A DNA stretch of 8,701 nt from Deltaproteobacteria bacterium (GTDB lineage: Bacteria; Desulfobacterota; Desulfarculia; Adiutricales; Adiutricaceae): the NCBI GenBank assembly GCA_031267005.1, contig JAIRZX010000396.1:1-8701 (forward strand), in the 5' to 3' direction. Of the stretch, positions 1 through 5,088 are shown piece after piece. The notes beneath the pieces are model-generated. The model was not told where the DNA came from. It saw only the letters and a program-made list of their open reading frames with translations, and searched no databases. Within the stretch, counting starts at the first letter, position 1. Every line of letters starts with the position of its first letter. Made by a program: the position numbers and the translations under genes.

Positions 1-13
1 GCTCTTCCGATCT
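1..13 (+). other. Residual Illumina adapter sequence
   Basis: The first 13 bases, GCTCTTCCGATCT, are identical to the 3' end of the standard Illumina TruSeq/paired-end adapter. An exact 13-base match at the very first base of the window is very unlikely by chance. It is best read as untrimmed adapter at a contig edge, not as genomic DNA, so the true sequence starts near position 14. Confidence 0.87.
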
Positions 14-53
14 CGCCTTCCGCCCGGCCCCTCGACATCCGGGGCCCGGCAAC

Positions 54-80
54 GCCAGGAGCGGCGCCCCCGCTCCTGGC
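54..80. repeat. Perfect 11-bp stem-loop
   Basis: GCCAGGAGCGG (54-64) is followed by a 5-base loop and its exact reverse complement CCGCTCCTGGC (70-80). A short TTT occurs only about 7 bases later (87-89), so this is not a classical intrinsic terminator, although it could end transcription entering from the left. No gene is visible upstream because the contig starts here. Confidence 0.6.
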
Positions 81-258
81 CTCGCGTTTAGACCGGCGCG
101 CGGGCGCTTGCCCGCTCGACGGTTCAGCCGTTTTGCCGTAGCCGGCCTCTTCCATTTCCCATCCTCCCCGCTTGAAGCTTTCTCCCCGCCGAAGAGTTTC
201 GCATCCCCCAAATCCGCCGCTACCCCCACTCCCCACGGAGAACGTCGGCTATTTTTTT

Positions 259-317
259 CCGTCCCACCCGCCCGTGCCCGACAAGGCTTAAGCCTTCCGG
301 GCACGGGGTCGGGACGG
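259..317. repeat. Long nested palindrome (cruciform-capable)
   Basis: Nested complementary arms are arranged around a perfect 14-base palindrome, AAGGCTTAAGCCTT (283-296). CCCGTGCCCG (271-280) pairs with CGGGCACGGG (298-307), and CCGTCCC (259-265) pairs with GGGACGG (311-317). That gives about 24 base pairs interrupted only by small asymmetric bulges. A run of seven T (252-258) lies just to the left, which places it on the wrong side for a plus-strand intrinsic terminator and gives A residues on the minus strand. Its role is unknown. It could be a protein-binding operator, a mobile-element end or a structured RNA element. Confidence 0.7.
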
Positions 318-340
318 CCGCCCTCCCCTTGCCACCGCAC

Positions 341-433
341 CCCTTCCCGCGCCTTTCTTCCGTCGCCCTTCCCCTTCCCCTTCCCCTTCCCCTTCCCGCG
401 CCTTTCTTCCGTCCCCCTTCCCCTTCCCGCGCC
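341..433. repeat. Pyrimidine-rich tandem repeat with CCCCTT hexamers
   Basis: The plus strand is almost all C and T here. A block beginning CCCTTCCCGCGCCTTTCTTC and continuing CGTC occurs at 341-364 and again at 390-413, a 49-bp period. Its opening CCCTTCCCGCGCC recurs at 421-433. Between the first two copies lies a run of about five CCCCTT hexamers (366-397). The repeat translates to Pro-Phe or Pro-Leu repeats in different frames, which are compositional and not protein evidence. Such a tract is prone to slippage and could form triplex DNA. Confidence 0.75.
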
Positions 434-436
434 GTC

Positions 437-598
437 ACCGAAAACGGCTCCGTAAAGCGTAGCCGGACGCTGGCAGACACCGTCTCAAAGACCGTCGCCT
501 CCATGGCCTGGCTCGAAGACAGGGGCGCCCGTAAAGGCGACCTGTCTGTGCCGGACAAGCTCAACGGAACACAGTCGAACTGGGAGCGCATGGATTAG
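437..598 (+). pseudogene. Possible gene remnant, C-terminal end only
   Basis: Right after the pyrimidine repeat, the frame ending at TAG 596-598 reads like real protein for about 50 codons. The residue mix is varied, including ADTVSKTVASMAWLEDRG, and ends NWERMD. No ATG, GTG or TTG lies at its upstream edge, and the frame runs back into the low-complexity repeat. The only internal ATG (502) would give a 32-residue peptide. An ATG at 599 directly follows the stop, but that frame soon becomes Arg/Pro/Gly-rich and unconvincing. I recognise no family. It may be the tail of a gene whose front was lost or replaced by the repeat, a real micro-ORF, or chance. Confidence 0.22.
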
Positions 599-797
599 AT
601 GGGCATAAAGTTCCCGACCGCCAGCCGCGAGCGAAACGAGCCGTTCAGCGGCCGGATGGCCGCCCCCTTCGCGAGAGGGGTCGGCGCCATTGCGGGCCTG
701 CCGCGCGGCGGCCCCCTCCGGCCAGTAGGCGACGGGCGGCCGCAATTCCGAAGGCCGCGAGAGGAGGGAGCCGGACATAGCCGGGCCGAGGACAGGG

Positions 798-950
798 ATG
801 TTCGAGAAGGAGATATGGCAGCTTGGCGAGTGGCTGCGCAAGCCGGGAACCGGACGGGCGCCGACTTGCGCCCGCCAGCGGAAAGGCTGGTTCAAGATCT
901 CGGCGGGGGCTGGCAAGCTCTTCAGAAACGGGGCCGCCCCCCCTCGGGTC
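798..950 (+). pseudogene. Weak coding-like segment
   Basis: From ATG 798 the frame gives MFEKEIWQLGEWLRKPGTGR followed by a stretch ending in KGWFKISAGAGKLFRNG. It has a balanced composition including Trp, Phe, Lys and Cys before degenerating into Pro/Arg/Gly-rich sequence. There is no good ribosome binding site. It lies upstream of the frame-broken segment at 1034-1420 and could belong to the same decayed locus. I recognise no family, and most of this support is compositional. Confidence 0.15.
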
Positions 951-1033
951 CGATCCCTCGGAGGCCGCTTCGGTGAAGCGCGGAAGGGCGGACGTCCCCG
1001 GAAGCTTAGTCCGACCGCCCCTGCGCGCCCTGC

Positions 1034-1420
1034 ATGAGGACAAACGGCCCCTCCCTGGAAACGGCGGAGGTCCTGCGGCTGCGCTTCAGCCTGGCGGAGA
1101 TCGGTGGCGTGTTCAAGCGCCTGAAGCCGGAGCCTGGTTCAAGGCCCTTCTTCCGCAGCTCCGGAGAAGCTTACGGACTCCCGCATCTACATCTCCTGCC
1201 TCTCCTGCCAGAACGCCAGCTGCATCTGGATGAAGTTCGAGGCGGCGGGCAAAACGACAGCTGGGCCACTGCCAGAAACGGGATGGAGGCGCGGAAGCTG
1301 GCCATGCTGGCCGCCGAGGCCGACGGCATGGTCGCGAACGCGCCGATCGAGACGGCCAGGGCGGCGATCGCGGCCGTCCAGGCGTACTGCGAGGCCGCGG
1401 GGATAAGCCGCGGCCCGTAG
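1034..1420 (+). pseudogene. Frame-broken gene remnant with Cys-rich motif
   Basis: Coding-like sequence switches frame. In the frame starting at ATG 1034, codons with strong G/C third positions give LRLRFSLAEIGGVFKRLKPE, up to about 1136. Around 1150-1250 the convincing frame is a different one, reading LTDSRIYISCLSCQNASCIW and then MKFEAAG, with a C-x2-C-x4-C arrangement that could bind metal. From about 1250 the first frame resumes, with MEARKLAMLAAEADGMVANA and an Ala-rich helical tail to TAG 1418-1420. The final 46 codons are nearly all G/C at position 3, which argues that this was a real gene end. A stem-loop follows 17 bases after the stop. Two compensating shifts fit either decay or sequencing error. 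I do not recognise the family. Confidence 0.38.
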
Positions 1421-1436
1421 GCATGCAAGAGAAAGC

Positions 1437-1461
1437 CCGTCCCCTTCCGCAAGCGGGACGG
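1437..1461 (+). terminator. Stem-loop after the gene remnant
   Basis: CCGTCCC (1437-1443) plus CTT pairs with AAG plus GGGACGG (1455-1461), with one bulged C and a 4-base loop. It begins 17 bases after the TAG at 1418-1420, where a terminator would sit, but no T run follows. If functional it would have to be an atypical or Rho-assisted terminator. The outer arms CCGTCCC/GGGACGG are the same as those of the palindrome at 259-317. Confidence 0.35.
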
Positions 1462-1549
1462 AAAGCTCTCCGCCGTCTGGTGACGGGACAAGCTCTCCTC
1501 CCGGCACCGCAGCGCTAAGAGATGCCCGCGGCGCGACTTTCAAAGCTGC

Positions 1550-1590
1550 CCGCCAGGGCGCCGCCGGCCTCCCCCGGGGGCCCCTGGCGG
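1550..1590. repeat. Stem-loop containing a C5G5 palindrome
   Basis: CCGCCAGGG (1550-1558) pairs with CCCTGGCGG (1582-1590). The interior contains the perfect palindrome CCCCCGGGGG (1571-1580). It lies in sequence with no convincing gene, and no T run follows on either strand. Confidence 0.5.
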
Positions 1591-1624
1591 CTGCGGGGGC
1601 TACAGCCCGGAAAGGCGCCGGACC

Positions 1625-1680
1625 CGTCGTTGCCGAGGATCAGGCAACAACGGCGACGTCCGGGGCGTCCGGGGCGTCCG
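1625..1680. repeat. Small stem-loop and 9-bp tandem repeat
   Basis: GTTGCC (1629-1634) pairs with GGCAAC (1643-1648) across an 8-base loop. An outer CGT/ACG pairing is separated by one mismatch. Immediately after, the 9-mer GTCCGGGGC repeats about 2.7 times up to 1680. No function can be assigned. Confidence 0.4.
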
Positions 1681-1895
1681 GTACTGCATCGGCGGGGCAT
1701 ACGGCCCGGAGCGCTCCGCCTCTCTCTGGACGCGATTTGCGCCGTTTTTGAGTCCCCTTCGGGGAAACGGGATCTTGTTTTCAAGGCTAAACCATTGAAA
1801 TTATTCGAAAAAATCAGGTTGTCGTTAAACATGGAGCCTACGTCCCCCGCCGGGCCGACCGCGGCTCCCGGGCCCCTCTTTTCCCGTTCCGGAGT

Positions 1896-1927
1896 AAGGC
1901 GCCAGGTTGCAAGCTTACTGGCGCCTT
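1896..1927. terminator. Perfect 10-bp stem-loop, terminator-like
   Basis: AAGGCGCCAG (1896-1905) and CTGGCGCCTT (1918-1927) are exact reverse complements around a 12-base loop. The stem ends in T residues and one more T follows, so the run is only TTT. It could act as a weak bidirectional terminator, but no intact gene is seen on either side within several hundred bases. It follows the locally AT-rich patch at about 1735-1830. Confidence 0.4.
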
Positions 1928-2220
1928 TCACGCCAGTTACCCGGGCCCGACGCGGGCTTCCGGCGGCCGCTCCCGGCCTCCCGCCACGAAAGCGCATAGG
2001 CCAGCCGCCCCCGCGTCCGGCTTTCGGCAAGCCGCCGCGCGTTCCGGCGGCGTCCAGCCCGGGTGCCGCGCTCACCGCCCCCTGGCCGACAGCCGGCCGA
2101 CGGAGAGGTCATCGGCCTGCCAGCATGTTGCACTCTGCTTTTTTTCCGGTTTCAGATCTGGTAGAGTGTTTCGAATATGCCGACACCCGGTAATTTCGGC
2201 AGGCATAACAGGTGCCGGTT

Positions 2221-2252
2221 GCCGCTGGCGGGCTTTCATCGCCCGCGGCGGC
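2221..2252. repeat. GC-rich stem-loop in the helicase leader region
   Basis: GCCGC plus GCGGGC (2221-2225, 2228-2233) pairs with GCCCGC plus GCGGC (2241-2246, 2248-2252) around the loop TTTCATC, with a small internal bulge. It lies about 180 bases before the first helicase start and could be part of its leader if transcription begins near the T-rich patch at 2130-2180. No riboswitch family is recognised. Confidence 0.4.
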
Positions 2253-2405
2253 CCGGACCCCGGAAACCCCTTCCGGAGCCTTCCGCCGATTCCGGATAAC
2301 CCCGGCCCCCGCAATACGGTTCCGATTCTCCCAGACCGGGGGAAACCCGACAGCAAGCTTTTCCCGCCGAACGCGCCGGGCCCCATAAGCCCCCGTTCCC
2401 GCGTC

Positions 2406-2430
2406 CGGGCGCGCCCGACGCCCGACGGAG
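2406..2430 (+). promoter_or_regulatory. Palindrome and ribosome binding site before the first helicase
   Basis: The perfect 12-base palindrome CGGGCGCGCCCG (2406-2417) is followed by a GGAG (2427-2430) three bases before ATG 2434. The spacing is short, but this is the only Shine-Dalgarno-like element. The second helicase also has GAGCC(C/T)ATGA spanning its start, which supports both start choices. Whether the palindrome is an operator or just GC-rich structure cannot be told. Confidence 0.35.
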
Positions 2431-2433
2431 CCT

Positions 2434-4593
2434 ATGAGCAGCAAAGAACTCGCGGGCCAGCCCGGCCCAGGCCGCATCCCCCTTCCCCGCGGCATCCCCC
2501 ACGACACCGGCGAGCTGGACTATATCCTGAAAAACGACGGGGAGCTGGCAAGAAGGTGGCGAGGCTTCCAGCCCAGGCACGCCCAGCTTAAGATGTTCCG
2601 GGAGACGCTCAGGGCCTTCAGGGACGCCGACATCACGGTCATAGAGGCCGGAACCGGCACGGGCAAGACGCTCGCCTACCTCCTGCCCGCCATTATTTCG
2701 GGCAAGAAGACAATCGTCTCGACGGGGCTGAAAAATCTCCAGGACCAGATCTACGGCAAGGATCTCCAATTCATAAGGGAACACTTCGACTCCGACTTCA
2801 CGGCGGCGGTGCTGAAAGGGCGGGACAGTTACGTCTGCCTGAGGCGCTTCGAAAAGGCTATGCGGAAGCGGCCGGCCGCCCAGACGGACCCTGTGCAGAA
2901 AGCCAGGTTCGACACGCTCGAAAAGTGGAGGATTTCCACCGAGGCAGGCGAGATCTCCGAAATTTCTAACAAGCTGACCTCGTCGCCCCCGTTCAACGAG
3001 CTCACCTCCACTTCCGAGGCATGCCTGGGCAAGAAGTGCTCCTGCAACGCCCTCTGCTTCCTCCAGCAGGCGAGGGCGAAGGCCGCCTCGGCCGACATCG
3101 TGCTCGTAAACCACTACCTCCTCATGATCGATCTGGCGCTCCACGGCACGGCGGCGTCGGTGCTCCCGCCGTGGGACGCCGTCATCCTGGACGAGGCGCA
3201 CCTCGTGGAGCAGGTGGCCATCAAGAGCTTCTCCCAGAAGCTCTCGCTCCCGGATCTCCAAAACGCCTGCTACGAGCTCGCGAACCTCCTGGACAGGCTC
3301 ATGGACGCCGCCATCTCCGCCGGCGCCGGGCCCGGCTCGGAGAGGGTCGCCACGATAATGACCCTCAAGGCCTCGGCCGACAACCAGCAGGAGACGGCGG
3401 CCCGCCTCACCGCGATGTTCCAGAAGGCGCCCGGCTCGGACGAACTGTCCTACGGCGAGCTTATCTGGCCCGAGCGGGAGAAGCCCGAAAGGCGCGGCCT
3501 CAAGGACGCCCTCGCCAAGCTCCACTCGGAGCTGAAGGACCTGGAGGAGAACTCCGCCAAGCTGTTCGCGGACGCCGACGAGGATTTCACCCCCGTCTCC
3601 AGGAGGCTCAAGGCTGCCTCCGAGACCGCCCGTTTCATCTCCGCCAAGTCCGATCCAGGATTCGTCTACACCGTCAACGCCGAAGACGGCAACGTGGAGC
3701 TCTCCGCGGTCCCCATAGACGTCTCCGCCTACCTCCGGGAAAAGCTCTTCGATTTCACGAAGACGATCGTGATCACCTCCGCCACCATGTCCTCGCGCAA
3801 GTCGCTCGGATACTTCAACGCCAGGATAGGCGTCGACGAAAGGGTCGACGGCCTGGTTCTGGACTCCCCCTTCGACTACTGGTCGCGCACGGTCATGTAC
3901 GTGCCCAAGTCCATGCCGCCCTTCAACCGCGAGAACAACCACGAGAGCTTCCGCCTGGCTCTGGTCGAGGAGATAACCAAGCTCCTCAGGGTCACCCGCG
4001 GCAGGGCGCTGGTGCTGTTCACCTCCTACAGCCAGCTCAACTGGGTCCACGGCCGCTTCGCGAGGATGAGGCTCCCTTTCAAGCTCCTAAAGCAGGGGGA
4101 CGAACCCCGCACGCTCCTCCTGGAGACCTTCCGGCAGGACGTAAGCTCGGTGCTGATGGCCACCGCCTCGTTTTGGCAAGGGGTCGACGTCCCCGGCCAA
4201 AGCCTTTCGGCCGTGATAATCGACAAGCTCCCGTTCCCGGTACCGACAGACCCGGTGCACCAGGCCAGGGACTCGCTGCTGAAGAAGGCCCGCAGGGACG
4301 GGTTCAACGAACTCTCCCTCCCGGAGATGGAAATCAAGCTCAAGCAGGGCTTGGGAAGGCTCATCCGCTCCGCGGGCGACTGGGGGCTCCTGGCCATACT
4401 CGACTCCAGGATCAGCTCCGGCTACGGCCCGGGCGTCCTCCAGTCGATCTCCCACGGCCCCATCACCAACGACGTCGAGGCGGTCAGGAAGTTCTTCGCC
4501 AAAATGGAGCCCCCAAAAAAGGAACCCGCCGGGAACCCCGCCGCCGCGCCCGCCCAGCGCCCCGCCGCCGCCCGCCGGCCGTCCCGCTCCTGA
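2434..4593 (+). CDS. dinG: DinG-family ATP-dependent DNA helicase, first copy
   Basis: A 719-residue superfamily 2 helicase of the DinG/XPD (Rad3) group, close in length to E. coli DinG (716). In this family, ATP hydrolysis drives 5'-3' unwinding of forked, D-loop and R-loop structures. Visible motifs are Walker A EAGTGTGKT (71-79), DEAH box (253-256), TSAT (448-451), WQGVDVPGQSL (581-591) and QGLGRLIRS (638-646). Four cysteines, C135, C197, C202 and C208, keep the DinG iron-sulphur spacing (C-x4-C-x5-C for the last three), so a 4Fe-4S cluster is expected. No N-terminal exonuclease domain is present. The ATG start is supported by N-terminal alignment with the paralogue downstream (GRIPLPRGIP versus ARIPLPAGIP). 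The last 30 residues form a Pro/Ala/Arg-rich basic tail. The family assignment is secure; true orthology to dinG is not proven because two copies exist. Confidence 0.94.
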   Translation: MSSKELAGQPGPGRIPLPRGIPHDTGELDYILKNDGELARRWRGFQPRHAQLKMFRETLRAFRDADITVIEAGTGTGKTLAYLLPAIISGKKTIVSTGLKNLQDQIYGKDLQFIREHFDSDFTAAVLKGRDSYVCLRRFEKAMRKRPAAQTDPVQKARFDTLEKWRISTEAGEISEISNKLTSSPPFNELTSTSEACLGKKCSCNALCFLQQARAKAASADIVLVNHYLLMIDLALHGTAASVLPPWDAVILDEAHLVEQVAIKSFSQKLSLPDLQNACYELANLLDRLMDAAISAGAGPGSERVATIMTLKASADNQQETAARLTAMFQKAPGSDELSYGELIWPEREKPERRGLKDALAKLHSELKDLEENSAKLFADADEDFTPVSRRLKAASETARFISAKSDPGFVYTVNAEDGNVELSAVPIDVSAYLREKLFDFTKTIVITSATMSSRKSLGYFNARIGVDERVDGLVLDSPFDYWSRTVMYVPKSMPPFNRENNHESFRLALVEEITKLLRVTRGRALVLFTSYSQLNWVHGRFARMRLPFKLLKQGDEPRTLLLETFRQDVSSVLMATASFWQGVDVPGQSLSAVIIDKLPFPVPTDPVHQARDSLLKKARRDGFNELSLPEMEIKLKQGLGRLIRSAGDWGLLAILDSRISSGYGPGVLQSISHGPITNDVEAVRKFFAKMEPPKKEPAGNPAAAPAQRPAAARRPSRS

Positions 4594-5088
4594 CGGCGCC
4601 CGCCCCCTGCCCGGAGCGGCGCCCAACGGGATATCCAGCGCGCTTCCAAGCCGGGCTTCCCCCCCCCCGAGGGCCCGGGGACCTTCTCCAAGCCACGGCG
4701 CGGCAACCCGGCGGGCGGCCCCGGGGCACTTCCCGCCCCGCCCGCGCGCCCCTTCCCGGCCCCTTTCAGGCCAGTTTCCGACACTGCACGCCACCTGACC
4801 GCCGCGACCCGGCTCCGCCGCCGTCCGTAGCGGGGAGCGGCGGCCCTGTGGTTGCCGGGCCGGGTCCCCTCGGCCGCCATACGCCTATCAACCCCGAACG
4901 GAGCGCCCCGACGACAAGCAGGTACGCCAGCCCGTCCCGAAGACCGCCTGAAACCTCGTGAGCGATCCCCCCCGAAACCACGCCCCCGGCTTTTCCGGCC
5001 CCCGGGAAAACGGCTGACTGAAACCTAACGACGCCCCCCCCTTTTCAGCGCCCGCCCGGGAGCCCGCGGCGGGCGCCGGACCGAGCCC
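4594..5088. other. GC-rich spacer between the two helicases
   Basis: A 495-bp stretch with no convincing gene. Very GC-rich, it contains a run of ten C (4659-4668) followed by a short CCCCG/CGGGG hairpin, a TTTTCC/GGAAAA inverted repeat (4991-5010), and the hairpin at 5048-5076 before the next start. No clear T-tailed terminator follows the first helicase stop and no consensus promoter is seen. The pair could be co-transcribed or separately transcribed. The frame that appears open across here is the continuation of a shadow of the first helicase. Confidence 0.5.
5048..5076 (+). promoter_or_regulatory. Hairpin just upstream of the second helicase start
   Basis: GCGCCCGCC (5048-5056) and GGCGGGCGC (5068-5076) form an exact 9-bp stem with an 11-base loop that contains a GGGAG. 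The stem ends 12 bases before ATG 5089. The sequence between it and the start has only a weak CGAG as a Shine-Dalgarno candidate. A stem this stable so near the start could limit ribosome access, but in DNA of this composition it may be incidental. Confidence 0.35.

Larger units (their letters stand above)
1421..2433. other. Long non-coding stretch upstream of the first helicase
   Basis: About 1 kb without a convincing gene. Open frames here are Pro/Arg/Gly/Ala-rich and match the shadows expected in GC-rich DNA. A local AT-richer patch at 1735-1830 includes a small TCCCC-TTC-GGGGA hairpin (1753-1765). A second T-rich patch lies at 2128-2178, with a TTGCAC (2128-2133) that could be a poor -35 box, but no good -10 follows, so no promoter is called. 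Stem-loops at 1437-1461, 1550-1590, 1625-1652, 1896-1927 and 2221-2252 make this region unusually rich in inverted repeats. Confidence 0.5.

Noticed and set aside
108..455. TTG-started 115-codon frame through the pyrimidine repeat
   Set aside because: Composition is Pro/Phe/Ser from the CCCCTT repeat, and there is no ribosome binding site or homologous family.
2128..2168. Sigma-70 promoter with TTGCAC as -35
   Set aside because: The best -10 candidates at proper spacing (TTCAGA or TCAGAT) match the consensus poorly, so no promoter is called.
1522..2193. 223-codon plus-strand open frame
   Set aside because: Dominated by Pro, Arg and Ala from GC-rich stem-loop DNA, with no ribosome binding site and no family. 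Only the AT-richer middle looks protein-like.
2236..4050. 604-codon minus-strand open frame
   Set aside because: Antisense shadow of the first helicase with biased composition and no recognisable domain.
3021..4961. 646-codon plus-strand open frame overlapping the first helicase
   Set aside because: It is an out-of-frame reading of the helicase gene, very rich in Arg, Pro, Gly and Ala, with no motifs. Long stop-free shadow frames are expected at this GC content.
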